64,000 nucleotides of DNA from Muraenolepis orangiensis. Its lineage: Eukaryota > Chordata > Actinopteri > Gadiformes > Muraenolepididae. Shown here in pieces: positions 40,193-53,441 of this stretch; within the stretch, counting starts at the first letter, position 1; each line of letters starts with the position of its first letter. The stretch is taken from NCBI GenBank assembly GCA_027704905.1, contig CM051005.1, positions 9,318,714 to 9,382,713 on the forward strand, given 5' to 3'. The notes beneath the pieces are model-generated. The model saw nothing but the letters and a program-made list of their open reading frames with translations. It had not been told where the DNA came from and ran no database searches. The translations under genes were made by a program, and so were the position numbers.

Positions 40193-40460
40193 ACAGTGTC
40201 TGAGAAAGGCAGGAAAGATTGTCAATGACCTCTCACCCCAACCATGGACTGTTTGCTCTCCATCCTTCCAGGAGGCGCTACAGGAACCATTTGTTCCAAG
40301 TCAAGTAGGCTCAGGAACAGCTTCTTCCCCTCAGCTGTCATCTTTCTGAACTCTGTACCACGATGACAGCCCCCTCCGATCCCCCGCCGCCACCCGCTGT
40401 ACTTAGCGTATATATATTCATCTTCACCTGTTGATACAACTGCATACTGCACACTACCTG
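40193..40460 (+). mobile_element. L2-type LINE fragment, right part (third family)
   Basis: Continues the 38,905 fragment: CLRKAGKIVNDLS, then a HPNHGLFALHPS-like stretch in another frame. The 3' UTR has no clear tail. The following 40,460-40,742 is unidentified and leads into copy 2 of the segmental duplication with a TATA-like CCTATATATGAG at 40,732. Confidence 0.65.
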
Positions 40461-41779
40461 GTTTATAGGTTTGTCACACTGGGCTGTCCTCACCACCGTC
40501 TCGATCTCCCAGGTGACCATACCAATCACCAGGGCTCAACCAAAGGATGGTCAAGGTTGATCAAAAGACACTACGGTGGTTAACTAGTTAACTAGGAGGT
40601 TGTTGGTTAACTAGGAGAAGACAGGGTTGGGGCAACAGCATTAGACAGGTGATTATAATTAGTTTGGCTTGCTGCCTGTAGCGGTGTCTCACAGCCACGG
40701 TGGTGTCGAGTTTGTGTTGGATTGGCACGTGGCCTATATATGAGTCGTGTTACTAAATCATCTTGGTGGCATTGATTATTACTTTCTGTGCGTTTCATGG
40801 TGTGTTTCGTTAGTTAAACTTTTGAAATCCAATAATATTTGTTTTATTAATGTCTTGGTAGTGATCGATGAACGAGTGGAGCTGTCTACTGTGCTGAAAG
40901 TTACTTCACGGCTTGACTTTCAGCGCCACGTGTGTGTGACTACTTGTTCCAAATCCATATGGCAAAAAGTCATTGGCTATTTTAGTGTATTTTATTTAAG
41001 TATAAAACTAAAACAGTCTGTGATACGGTATGCATTGTAAGAGCCATGAGTATTGGAGCGGCCAACAGGCGACAATAGGAACGCGACCACCCAGAGTTTC
41101 TTGTATTGAACTTAGTATCCGGACCTCTGCGACAGATTATTTTCCACCCGAGTATAAATGATACTACACTATGGTTTTGCACAAGGTTTATCTTGAACGT
41201 CGAGGGTCGGGCATTCAACTTTAAGAGCATCCACCAGCAGTAACATCAATTGGGAATGAGGAGACGGTAGACAAGTTGTCGAGTTGAAGTTGTTTACTTC
41301 CCAACACGAACAGTAATACAGCGGCAGTAGTGAAGCTTGCAACAGTAACGACAGGCCAACGTATCAGAACCGGTACATTCTAAACTCCCGCTCACTCTGA
41401 ACATTACCCAGAATGCTCCTGGGTTAAGGTCTTAAAGGAGACGTACCTCCTCTCACAGTGTCCAGTGAATGTCTGTGTCCCAAGTGGGTCACCACAATAC
41501 AATATTTAAATAAACAATAATAATAATATTAGTAATAATTATGATAATGTAGATTATATAGATAAATTAAATAGAAAACACGTTCTGAATTAATAATGAA
41601 AGACTGATCCCCATTGTGGCAGAACGCTTCACGACAGGACACAGGGTCAAGAGGACCAGCGGCGGGAGAGCCGTGTCATCGGTAGAAGGCAACACATAGA
41701 GTGGAACCTTTGGTGGGCGTCAGGAGAGATTGCATAGGAAGATAAAGTATTAATCAGAAAGGGAGAAGTTCAGGGATTA

Positions 41780-43449
41780 AACCAAAAACACAGTCAAATA
41801 TATAAGGGGGAGAATATAAGAGGAGAGATTAGAAGAATTTGCCAGACCCTGTTAACTTAAAGTGCAGCCCCAAAACTAAAAAGGGGTCAGCAAAAGTGCA
41901 GGGAGAAAGCCACAGACGGAGATAAGGCACAGAACAGGAAGGAATTAGCCAGCCCAACCTCACTAGAGAGTGTGTATTACTATACCACACATCAAGCAGA
42001 GCACAGCAGAACCAGACTATAGATCAGATACTATCGCCAGTTAATAGAAGGTGGGAAAGATTTCATGGAGACGGACCAGAATTCAACATTTCCTGCCCAG
42101 TGCATAAAATAGATATCTGTAATTCCAGAACCGCACTACGTAATCAAACAGTGGTCAGATCACAGAATTCCAATACACTACCCCCAACCAAGGGCCAGAG
42201 GAGGATAGAGACAAAGAGAGGAAGTGGAGGGAAAACCCAAAGCAGGCAGCCAGGCCCGTCAACCATAAAATAGGTTAGCAGCCCCCAGAAAGGAAGGTCA
42301 GCGAAAGGGCAGAGAGAAAACCACAGACTTGGACGACCCACAGTACAGGGACTCATGAGGAGCAATCTAAACATGGAGGAGATCACAGGCAGAGCCATGA
42401 ACAAATGGAAGAGCGCACACAGCCCAAAGAGCAGAAAGGGGAAAGAGACAGACTCATAAAACACTTAGGGAGATGGCAGAAAGACAAACTATTCCCCAAA
42501 AGAAAAGGCCCCTACAAAGCAGAACAGACGGAACGTATGGTTCACAGCGAAGAGAAAGAGAAACATAGGACAGTCTAAGCAAGAATGAAGAAAAATAAAC
42601 AGGACAAGTAGTTACGTTAGAAATTGGATAAAAACGCAGGCTGGGAAATGGATAAAGAAGAAGAGAGAGAGAGAGAAATAGAGAAGAAGAGGAGGAAAGG
42701 TATGAGAGAGTGGAACAAGAAGGTATAGAGGAAGACATTCGAGGGAGAAGAGAGCTAGGGTAATGCAAGCTCATCTGAAGGTCAGGATGCAGGAGAAGGA
42801 AGAAAGCACTAGAAGGTTGAAGAAAAGTAAAAGATATGTAGCAGATTGGGACATGCATGGAACATGGAACAAATAGAAGGCAGGGCCTAATGACTGTTCT
42901 TCTGAGTCTACTTCCCAGGCTAAGGTGGATCTGGACCTGGACTGCCCTCCCCCAGCGTCCCCACCAGCGGCCCTACCAGCGGTCTCACAAGTGGCCAACA
43001 TGTGGCCTAACCCCCACCAGCTGTGGCTCCACAACCAACAGCCAACCTGTTCCCATATCTGCTACAACCACTGCAGCAAGCCACCGGTGAAGCAGACCAA
43101 TGTCAAGAGAATAGGTACGAGAGACATGGTCCGTGAGCCAGGCGAGTGGAGAGGTGGCCAGCAACAGAACCAAAGCAAAGACAAGAATTTTACTCTTAAA
43201 GGCGGTTACACTGGCTCCGGCACAAACGGCAGCCTCAGGTGTTTTAACTGCAGCAAAGAAGGACACTTTGCAAGAGAGTGCCCGGAGAGTGTCAACCGGA
43301 GGCGAGGCCGAAACCAGACGAAACCAGCAACAAGGAGTCCAGCTGACTGGCGGGGGGGGAGCAGGAAGGCGACGGGTCCACCACAGCTGAGGTCAACAAA
43401 CAGGGAAGTGACACACGTAGACATGCAGCAACACACACAGACATGAGGG
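41780..43449 (+). pseudogene. Retroelement gag-like region with zinc knuckle, copy 2
   Basis: Homologue of 1,100-2,145 but longer. The plus frame 42,925-43,446 (no believable start) has a Pro/Ala-rich segment, a REPGEWRGGQQQNQSKDK stretch and one zinc knuckle, CFNCSKEGHFAREC (CX2CX4HX4C), followed by an Arg-rich tail. This is the order of the nucleocapsid end of a gag. Upstream DNA is purine-rich with many stops. No pol is visible. It may be an old endogenous retrovirus or LTR element, and which class cannot be told. Confidence 0.55.
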
Positions 43450-44200
43450 AAGCCATTGACATTAGAAGCACAACACGCACCACAACCAGGCACATACATA
43501 CTCTATATCTAGAAAATATTGATCCAAAAGATGTCTTTTCTATAATTGATTTATATTACAATTTACAGTGGTATTCAATTTATATAATAACCTGACCCTA
43601 ACTCTGACTCAAACCACTAACCTTAACCCATCCAAGAGCAATGTTGATATCAATCATGTTAAGGAGGATGTTAATGTTAAAATATATGCAGGTACTGGTG
43701 AGAATGCTAATTCTGTACATGGTCTCATTTGAATGTTATAGTACTAGTATAATACATTCGTAGTGCACATGAGCTGAAATACAACCGGAGAGAAAGACAT
43801 ATCAGCTATACAAAATGATCATTTTCGTTTTGAAAAAAAGTCCCGGTATTGGAACAAAGGGTGTGTTGCTATCAATAAAAATATAAATTTGATTTATATA
43901 GCGCTTTTCATGATATACAAAGACGCTTTACAAAAAAAGAGAGATGGTGTCAAACAAACATGTATAGCCACTATCAACAAAGTGATTTGACCTACAATTG
44001 TTAAAGATAAACAAAAAGGTGTTTTTAAAAAAAAACAACGTATAACCCTAAATGAGCTATTCAAGTATGACAACACCAATTTAAATGTTAAGTAAACCTG
44101 TGTCCGTTTTAAATGGAGTAAACACAAGTGAGACACTCTATGGTCTATGATACAGCAATGTGAGGTTTTCTAATACACAACAAGTGTTTGGCTTTGGTCT
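43450..44200. other. Non-coding stretch with one dispersed repeat
   Basis: AT-rich DNA absent from copy 1. The only recognisable piece is the TTATATAGCGCTTTTCA ... GACGCTTTAC module at about 43,888-43,935. Confidence 0.5.
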
Positions 44201-44229
44201 TATTCACCGACTAAGGATTTATGAGTTCC

Positions 44230-44855
44230 ATCCCGCGTCTTCAAGACCTGCCCTGACCAGCTGGCTCCTGTGTTCACCGATATCTACAATGCATCACTAC
44301 AACAGTCTGTCGTCCCAGCGTGCTTCAAAGCAACAACCATTGTTCCGTTACCCAAAAATACCACGGTAACATGCCTCAATGATTATCGTCCAGTGGCTTT
44401 AACACCCATAGCCATGAAGTGCCTGGAGAAACTTGTAATATTGCATATAAACTTGTCCATCCCTGAGTCCCTAGACCCACTCCAGTTTGCATACAGACCA
44501 AACAGGTCTGTAGACGACGCTATTTCCCTGGCACTACACACGGCCCTGCAGCACCTAGACAGGAGGGACACCTACGTCAGACTACTGTTCATTGACTACA
44601 GCTCGGCGTTCAACACCATCGTTCCCTCCAAGTTGGTCCTGAAACTGAGGTACCAAGGTCTGGGCTGAGCTGAGGTGGTCCAGCTGACGCGATGGTGTGA
44701 GGACAACAGCCTCGCACTGAATGTCAGCAAGACCAAGGAGCTCATCGTGGACTTCAGGAGCCACCGGGGCACCCACTCCACCATCAGCCTGGACGGGACA
44801 CCGGTGGAAGTCGTCAGCTGCTTCCGTTTCCTGGGACTATAGATTTCCGATGACC
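44230..44855 (+). mobile_element. L2-type LINE RT fragment cut by the assembly gap
   Basis: Frame 44,270-44,668 shows VTCLNDYRPVALTPIAMKC, DPLQFAYRPNRSVDDAIS and LLFIDYSSAFNTIVPSKL, all RT blocks. It then skips to EDNSLALNVSKTKELIV and LDGTPVEVVSCFRFLG, so the active-site block is missing. The sequence ends at the N run. This is the CTTGTAT-tail family; its tail probably lies beyond the gap at 45,972-46,035. Confidence 0.8.
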
Positions 44856-45855
44856 NNNNNNNNNNNNNNNNNNNNNNNNNNNNNNNNNNNNNNNNNNNNN
44901 NNNNNNNNNNNNNNNNNNNNNNNNNNNNNNNNNNNNNNNNNNNNNNNNNNNNNNNNNNNNNNNNNNNNNNNNNNNNNNNNNNNNNNNNNNNNNNNNNNNN
45001 NNNNNNNNNNNNNNNNNNNNNNNNNNNNNNNNNNNNNNNNNNNNNNNNNNNNNNNNNNNNNNNNNNNNNNNNNNNNNNNNNNNNNNNNNNNNNNNNNNNN
45101 NNNNNNNNNNNNNNNNNNNNNNNNNNNNNNNNNNNNNNNNNNNNNNNNNNNNNNNNNNNNNNNNNNNNNNNNNNNNNNNNNNNNNNNNNNNNNNNNNNNN
45201 NNNNNNNNNNNNNNNNNNNNNNNNNNNNNNNNNNNNNNNNNNNNNNNNNNNNNNNNNNNNNNNNNNNNNNNNNNNNNNNNNNNNNNNNNNNNNNNNNNNN
45301 NNNNNNNNNNNNNNNNNNNNNNNNNNNNNNNNNNNNNNNNNNNNNNNNNNNNNNNNNNNNNNNNNNNNNNNNNNNNNNNNNNNNNNNNNNNNNNNNNNNN
45401 NNNNNNNNNNNNNNNNNNNNNNNNNNNNNNNNNNNNNNNNNNNNNNNNNNNNNNNNNNNNNNNNNNNNNNNNNNNNNNNNNNNNNNNNNNNNNNNNNNNN
45501 NNNNNNNNNNNNNNNNNNNNNNNNNNNNNNNNNNNNNNNNNNNNNNNNNNNNNNNNNNNNNNNNNNNNNNNNNNNNNNNNNNNNNNNNNNNNNNNNNNNN
45601 NNNNNNNNNNNNNNNNNNNNNNNNNNNNNNNNNNNNNNNNNNNNNNNNNNNNNNNNNNNNNNNNNNNNNNNNNNNNNNNNNNNNNNNNNNNNNNNNNNNN
45701 NNNNNNNNNNNNNNNNNNNNNNNNNNNNNNNNNNNNNNNNNNNNNNNNNNNNNNNNNNNNNNNNNNNNNNNNNNNNNNNNNNNNNNNNNNNNNNNNNNNN
45801 NNNNNNNNNNNNNNNNNNNNNNNNNNNNNNNNNNNNNNNNNNNNNNNNNNNNNNN
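44856..45855. other. Assembly gap, 1,000 N
   Basis: Exactly 1,000 N, a conventional gap size rather than a measured one. The base after the gap begins the same GAGTCCAGCTGACTGGCGGG sequence found at 43,337, so the gap falls between repeated sequences. Reading frames drawn through it are meaningless. Confidence 0.99.
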
Positions 45856-46035
45856 GAGTCCAGCTGACTGGCGGGGGAGGAACAGGAAGGCGACGGGTCC
45901 ACCACAGCTGAGGTCAACAAACAGGGAAGTGACACACGTAGACATGCAGCAACACACACAGACATGAGGGAATGGGGAGTAAGCATTCCTATGTACTTGT
46001 TACAAATGGCCAATAAAAATCTTGTATCTTGTATG
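45856..46035 (+). repeat. Second gag tail and L2 3' tail after the gap
   Basis: 45,856-45,970 repeats the end of the gag-like region (43,337-43,449). At GACATGAGGGAA it switches to the L2 CTTGTAT tail, as copy 1 does at 2,150. Confidence 0.7.
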
Positions 46036-46703
46036 AGGAGAAGGTTTTATTACACCCAGGTTTAGTTGAAATCAGGATATGCTCAGACGTGTGAGGCAAG
46101 TGAGTGTCTGAGACTGACAGTCTGTGAGTTGGAGAGTGTGTTTGATTGATGTGAGTGGGTTTATTGCCTCAGCAGCTTTGCTATTCGGGGGAACAATGTA
46201 TCATGGTGTTTTTGTGACTGTGTGAAAGAATGAGATGAGTGTAATAGATACTGAGGAATAGAGTACTGAGTGAAAGAGGAATAAGGTACTGAGAAAGAGG
46301 AAGGGGTACAGTGAGAATGGGGTGAGTTCAAGTTCAAGAAGTACTGCACGGAAGGTCCGTTTCTGGGAGCATTCTAGAAGTCAAATGTTCATGTAGGTTT
46401 GCTCATTGATGTGTGAATGCAATAAAGCAAATAATAATTGTTCAAACTTTTAGAACTGTGACCAAGTTAAAAGTAATGACATAATTAAGGTTGAGTTTTG
46501 CTATTTTAAGATTCACAATTAGGCACGATTTAAAAATATGTATTCAAAATGATTGTTTTCTCTTTGATATTTTCATTACATTTTTTTTCATGTTAATTCT
46601 GGATGCTTGGTCGGTGTGCGCCTGCAGACATTGAGGAGGAAATCACTTAAGGTGCTCGTCTAACTGGGACAGGGTAAACCAAGTGGTCCCTGCCTGTCAG
46701 TGT

Positions 46704-47560
46704 TCAAGTGAAGATTCCCTCCCCCGACCTTTCCTTCCCTTGTAGTGATCTCAAGCTTCTCCTTGGTGTCTGGCAAACGGCAGACTGACTAGGTTTACCT
46801 TTTGGAACCCTGGTGACCACAAGAAGAAGCTGTTCTTGTGTTTTAAACCTTGTAGTACTTGTATGGATGCTGCGCAACCGGCAACCATACGGTAGGGGGG
46901 AGAAGAGATGGTGCCCAGGGTGGTTGTATGTGTGTGTCAATAACATAATACATGTTATCACCACACTATTAGGAATCAAATACAATGTATTATTAGTCTA
47001 TTATCCACAGTCAGCAAGACTAGTGGAAGGGGCCAAACAGACTGGTGGCAAAAGGGACCTAGCCTTGATGAAATAACGCATGAGATAACAGAGTATACCA
47101 GAGCACTAATCAAAGCCGGACCAGTTCTGTTTTCTCAGGTGCAGCTTGCAGAGCAATGAGGGAAAAACGACCCTGAAGAAGGCACACCAGCGCCTCTATG
47201 CTCTGCGGTGCCTCAGAAAAAGCGGTATAGGCCAGAGGTGGCTAGTGAACTACCGTGGCACCGGAGAGAGCGTCTTGACGGGTGGCAACACCACTGCACG
47301 GGACAAGAAAGCCATCCAGAGGGTCGTGAGGATGGAAAAGAAGATCATCGGGTGTGCACTTCCATTGAGGAGATCTTTAGGACCAGATGTTTGAAGAAGG
47401 CCATGTCCATCATAAAGGACTGCAACCACCCTGGGCACCATCTCTTCTCCCCCCTACCGTATGGTCGCCGGTTGCGCAACATCTGTACAAGGACTACCAG
47501 GTTTAAGGATAGTTTTTATCCACAGGCAGTGACCTACTGAACTGCTAGGAGTGCTGCCAC
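46704..47560. mobile_element. Opposed L2-type fragments, copy 2
   Basis: Same pair as 2,862-3,720: a minus-strand fragment (46,704-46,952) facing a plus-strand fragment (47,146-47,560). Changes are few. A base lost near 47,531 changes the end of the second frame. Confidence 0.75.
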
Positions 47561-48149
47561 TTTCACTTTCATAACATCGTCATTAGCATTACACTTACAT
47601 ACTTACTGTACTTTCTGGACTCATCAGTTACTGCACTGTACTGCACTGTATTCATGATGCTGCTGCACTACTGGCACTTTAAATGCTTTTGAAAGATCTT
47701 TAAAAAAATAAAATTAAAAAACATGTACATATCAGTTAAGTCACTTTGCTGATCTTTTTTTGTTTATTTTTATTGTATATATTATTTTTATGGTGTTTTT
47801 GAGATTCATACTGCGGAAGGGAATGGGGAGTAAGCATTCCTATGTACTTGAGTATATAGTAGATACTGAGTGAAAGCGGAATAAGGTACTGAGTGAAAGA
47901 GGAATAAGGTACTGAGAAAGAGGAAGGCGTACAGTGAGAATGGGGTGAGTTCAAGTTCAAGAAGCACTGCACGGGAGGTCCGTTTCTGGGAGCATTCTAG
48001 ATGTGGAATGTACGTGTAGTACGTGCTCATTGATGTGTGAATGCAATAAAGCAAATAAGAATTGTTCAAACTTTTAGAACTTTGACCAAGTTAAAAGTAA
48101 TGACATAATTAAGGTTGAGTTTTGCTATTTTAAGATTCACAATAAGGCC

Positions 48150-48802
48150 ACTCCTCAGGAGGAGGACTGGCAAACGGGGGTGGTGGTACCCCTGTTCAAA
48201 AAGGGGACCAGAGGGTGTGTGCCAATTACAGAGGTATCACATTACTCAGCCTCCCTGGGAAAGTCTACTCCAAGTTGCTGGAAAGGAGGGTTCGGCCGAT
48301 AGTCGAACCTCAGATTGAAGAGGAACAATGCGGCCCCTACTGATGTTGTGGAAACCACGATACCTGAGGCTTACCCACATCCAAAATACCCAAATCTTAC
48401 AGTATGGGATCTCCCGGGAATCAGAACCACCAAATTCCCAGCTCATCAGTACCTGAATCATGTAGAGTTTGAAAAGTTAGATTTTTTCATCATCATTGAT
48501 AAAAACTTGCTGGAGAAACTTACCAGTGACACAAGTAATCCTTTAGATGATCTAAAGGATCTTGAAATATATGTGTTCTGGAAAGGATAACAATATAACT
48601 TGTTGGATTTATGCTGCGTAATATGTCACAAAATGTGATATGTGTTGCAACAAAAGAAGGTTCCAGATGGATTCCTTTTGTTGGATTCCTAATAGCGGCT
48701 GGTCTTTCTTATGGTTTAATTTACAGGTTTGTGAGTCATGTTCTTGACAGCCTTGCTGTTGATGCAGAAAATGTTCTGATAAAAGCATTGGACATTCAGT
48801 AA
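48150..48802 (+). pseudogene. LINE/IRG chimeric pseudogene, copy 2
   Basis: LINE RT fragment (48,150-48,329), here with the 25 bp that copy 1 lacks, joined at GCGGC to IRG sequence (48,330-48,802). The IRG part has the same internal deletion and the same stop as copy 1, but retains the normal tryptophan before DLPG (WDLPG; copy 1 has CDLPG). No P-loop. Confidence 0.85.
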
Positions 48803-49419
48803 TGTCAGGTAATGCGGTAGCCTCCAGCGGTGAGGAACAATGAACACTTAAATGAAACAATGGGTAAAAACTGTAAAAAGTGATTTAGTAGTTAGTGATA
48901 CACAGTGTTTGCTTATTGGTTTGTTTTTAATTACTGGTGAAACATGACATTGGGTTAAATGTTGTGGCCTGTTATCCACAGCAGGGATAATGGGGCTAGG
49001 AGAGGTGCCTGAACCCAAAGGCCACTTAATAGAATGTAATATTATTAAATATAGATTTGACAGGACATAACCTGACCTGACAGTCACTCTCAGTCAGAGA
49101 GTGGGGGAGAGACTTCATTAGTTATTTTTATATTTTATGTTTCCAGATTGCAGCTTTACAACAGCTACCTTGATAGATAACATGTTAACATTACTGCAAC
49201 AAATGACATCTTATTTGTTTCTCTTTCATCTCATTAATATCATAATATGTTGCAATTACGTGTTGTATATGTTGTGAAATTAACACGTTTAATTATAATT
49301 CCTTCCGCCATTAAAAAATATTTTCTTACGTGAAATAATAATAGTTTTGTTATTTAAAAACAGACAGAAGATTATTAGCCTGTGAATGTTTGGGGGTTAA
49401 ATATAAATATATTTGTATC

Positions 49420-49612
49420 CTTGAAACAGCCTCATGCAGTGAGAATGTCCACAATGGAGTCCTTGAAACAGCCTCATGTATCACTGAGAATGTCCACAAT
49501 GGAGTCCTTGAAACAGCCTCATGTATCACTGAGAATGTCCACAATGGAGTCCTTGAAACAGCCTCACGTATCACTGAGAATGGCCATCATAGAGTCCTTG
49601 AAAACTGAATTT
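49420..49612 (+). repeat. 45-bp minisatellite, copy 2
   Basis: Four units, same as 5,555-5,745. Confidence 0.85.
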
Positions 49613-50090
49613 GTAAATTTAAGTCATTTTTGCAGATTGTTCCAGTCTGGCTGCAGCAGACCGGAAAGTCGACCGACCGAGTAAATGACTGCATTTATAT
49701 AGCGCTGTTTCTGACCTGTTGCCACTCAAAGCTCTTTACAATGTGTGCCTATCATTTACCAGGCAGACCAAGGTCTGATTGATAGAGTAGAATGAACCAG
49801 TGAATATTAAGACCAGTGTGAAAAGGGGGGCGTTTTGAAAGGGTTATCTGTAGACAACACAAGGGACACTTCAGGGACACTTCAGTCAATCTTTGACACG
49901 TAAGACACTTACGTATCTAAGGATAATGGTCAATTATGTATAGGCTCAATAATGTAGCATACGGTCTCAACTGTTGACAATGTTTTCATTTATATATTAA
50001 ATATAATATTGAATATTATATACTTTTGGTAGTTCGTTCTTAGTGGCCTAGGCCACTTGCTGCTGTACCAGCATTTCCTTTCCTCCAGCA

Positions 50091-51170
50091 TACTGGACCT
50101 CCTGTCGGACCGCCGCCAGGTGGTGAGGATGGGCAGCACCACATCAGAGCCACTGACCCTCAACACGGGAGCCCTCCAGGGATGCGTGCTGAGCCCTCTC
50201 CTCTACTCCCTCTACACCCACGACTGCATGGCTATGCACAGCTCCAACGTCATCGTCAAGTTTGCTGACGACACGACAGTGATGGGCCTGATCGCCGGCG
50301 ACGACGAGACAGCCTACAGGGAGGAGGTCGGAGCGCTGGAGCAGTGGTGCCAGGAGAACAGCCTCGCCCTCAGGAGGCAGAGGGGAGAGCACAGCCCTAT
50401 CTCCATCGACGGCGTTGCAGTAGAGAGGGTCAGCAGCTTCAAGTTCCTCGGCGTGCACATCTCCGAGGACCTCACATGGTCCACGCACACCACACAAGTG
50501 GTGAAAATGGTCCAACAACGCCTGTATTTCCTCAGGCGTCTGAAGAAATTCAGCATGGGCCCCCGCATTCTGAGAACATTCTATAACGGCACCATCGAGA
50601 GTGTTCTTACAGGGTGTATCACCGCCTGGTACGAGAACTGCACTGCACTCGAGCGCAGAGCACTTCAAAGGGTGGTGCGGACGGCCCAGTATATCGTTGG
50701 AGGTGAGCTCCCCTCCCTCCTGGATATTTACAATCAGCGGTGCGTGGCCAAGGCCAAACGAATTATAAAAGACATTGCCCACCCCAGCCACGAACTGTAC
50801 TCACTGTTACCGTCAGGCAGGCGATACCGCAGTATCAAGTGCCGTACAAATAGGCTTAGAGATAGCTTCCACAGTCAGGCCATCAGGCTGCTGAACAAGG
50901 GCGTATAGCATATAACAATGTATATTTTATTACATTGATTTATATATACATATTGCTCTTTTCTGTGCTGATATTTAGCATTTTATAAATTGCATTTTAA
51001 TTTTTTATTTTAATTTTTAACTTTATTCTATTTTCATTCTATTTTTATCTATTTTTATCTCATTTTATAACTGCTGTCTGTCGTCGGGTATTGCACACAA
51101 GATTTTCACATCACTGCTTTATACTTTGAAGTGACAATAAACTTGACTTGACTTGACTTGACTTGACAGT
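50091..51170 (+). mobile_element. L2-type LINE in IRG promoter module, copy 2
   Basis: Same insertion as 6,224-7,340. The frame keeps six bases (LS before DRRQ) that copy 1 lacks, but has lost 36 bp coding NVKKTKELIVDF. The module palindrome (50,042-50,057) is upstream and the GAS site (51,174-51,182) downstream. Confidence 0.85.
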
Positions 51171-51460
51171 GGTTTCTTGGAAACCACGTTTGCTGAATAA
51201 TCTCAGAGGCAACTCCCATGTCACGCTGCCTGCTTTTATAGCAGGCGGTGGATCTTTACTTTCTCTTTTACATTGAGTATTGTAGTATAATTTCTACTCG
51301 GGTAGAGAAGAATCTTTTGCAGAGGTCCGGATGCTAAATTCAATATCTTTTATTGACACAAAGCATCGAATAAATCATCAACTGCGGCAAGATGGAGCCT
51401 GCCGTGCAAAACTGTTCAGACTGACGACGCGCTTCTTACCAAACATTATATAGGAAGTAG

Positions 51461-51665
51461 AACAACAAACATCTACTACTCCTATTGGTCACGGTACAAC
51501 ACACATCTACTACTCCTATTGGTCACGGTACAACAAACATCTACTTCTCCTATTGGTCAAGGTAAACAAACATCTACTACTCCTATTGGTCAGTGTACAA
51601 CAAACATCTACTACTCCTATTGGTCACGGTACAACAAACATCTACTACTCCTATTGGTCACGGTG
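51461..51665 (+). repeat. 34-bp CCAAT minisatellite, copy 2
   Basis: About six units, two fewer than copy 1. Confidence 0.85.
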
Positions 51666-51762
51666 CTTTTGTTGACAGAAACTCCGTCGTCCTAGTCCTA
51701 GTGTCTAATACACATGGCTCTTACAATGCATACAGTATCACAGACAGTGTGTTTTTAGTTGT

Positions 51763-52092
51763 TATTTGAGAGATAGTATTCCACAGAACATTGCTGTCAC
51801 AGGAGACAATGGATCTGGAAAGTCCACATGTGTTAGTGCCTTCAGGGGAATAGACAACAGAGATGATAGAGCGGCCTCTACGGATGTTGTGGAAAATGTG
51901 ATATGTGTTGCAGCAGAGGAATGTTCCAGATGGATTCCATTTGTTGGACTCCCAATAGCAGCTGCTCTTTCTTATGGTTTCATTTACAGTTTTTTGAGTC
52001 ATGTTCTTGACAGCCTATCTGTTGACGCAGACAAAGTTCTGATAAAAGCATTTGAGATTAATGCGGTAGCCTCCAGCGGTGAGGAACAATGA
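51763..52092 (+). pseudogene. Mini-IRG pseudogene 2, copy 2
   Basis: Same P-loop-to-C-terminus join as 8,004-8,333, with two visible coding changes (IPQN for IPLN; SLSVDAD for SLAVDAD). Frame still open, no ATG. Confidence 0.8.
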
Positions 52093-52852
52093 ACGCTTAA
52101 ACTGAACAATGAATGTTTAAAAAAGGGTAAAACGTGATTCAGTAGTTAGTGATACAACGTGTTTGCTGATGTTTTATTGGTTTCTTTTAATTACTGGTGA
52201 AACATGACATTGGGTTAAATGATTGGTTAAATGTTGTGTTTTAATGGGCATGCCATGTCCAGGCCTGTTATCCACAGCAGGGCTAATGGGGCCAAGAGAG
52301 GTCCCTGAACCCAAAGGCCACTTGTAATATTATTAAATATATACAGTCAACTCTCAGTCAGAGAGTGGTGGAGAGACTTCATTCATTCTTTATTTTACGC
52401 TACCATACCATATAACAGCTTTACTATAACTACATCTATAGTCTTTCTCACTCATCTCATCATTCTCATAATACGTTGAAATTACTTATTTTCAATTATA
52501 ATTCCTTCAGCCGAGGTAAGATTATTATTTTATAATAACCGTTTGATTTTGGATCAACCAAGAATCAAAACTGAAAATGTAATTAAAATTTAAAGTTTTG
52601 AAATGTTTTCTATTATGATTACATTGGCCTTCTGTATCTCAACTAAACTCAACTAAAGCAGTCATGCATTTCTATTACCACTGTTACGGCCAGCTCGTAT
52701 TACTGTAACATAAAAGGCATGGAGTACATACCAAAACAGAGGAGAAATGACATGTACAATGGATCTAATATGAACTCAAACTCTTTGAGTGGCGGAGAAG
52801 TGCTTCAGATCCGAGGGTAAGGAATGTGGGTCCAGTAAGGCAGAGGTGGGAC

Positions 52853-52953
<101 letters not shown>

Positions 52954-53441
52954 TTGTAAAAGTGTTTTTTTGCAGATTGTTCTAGTCGCAGACCGGAAAG
53001 TCAACCGACTATGACTGCATTAAATGACTGCATTTAAAAACTGAAAATGACTGCAGAGTAAATGACTGCATTTATATAGCGCTGTTTCTGACCTGTTGCC
53101 ACTCAAAGCGCTTTACAATGTGTAACTATCATTTACCAGGGGGCAGACTGTTGTGTTTAATAAGACTATGGACTACGACTTTTAGGTTGACCGTTTATTG
53201 TACACACTGCCATGGCGTCAACAACAACAACAACTGTGTCCGGTTCACACACCCCAAAACTCCCGGTCACACCGGATGTAATGCATACATAACATTTACC
53301 CCCCCCCCACAAGGAACCCAATTAACTTTTAACTTTAACTCTATATGAACTTGGTAGACTGCCAGTAACCAGCATAGCAATGTGGATTATTCTGCCACGC
53401 AACAGACTATGCTCTGAACATTTCCCCTGAGAGTCCCTAGC

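Noticed and set aside
44596..46013. ORFs of about 400-450 codons with X residues
   Set aside because: They run through the 1,000-N assembly gap and have no meaning.
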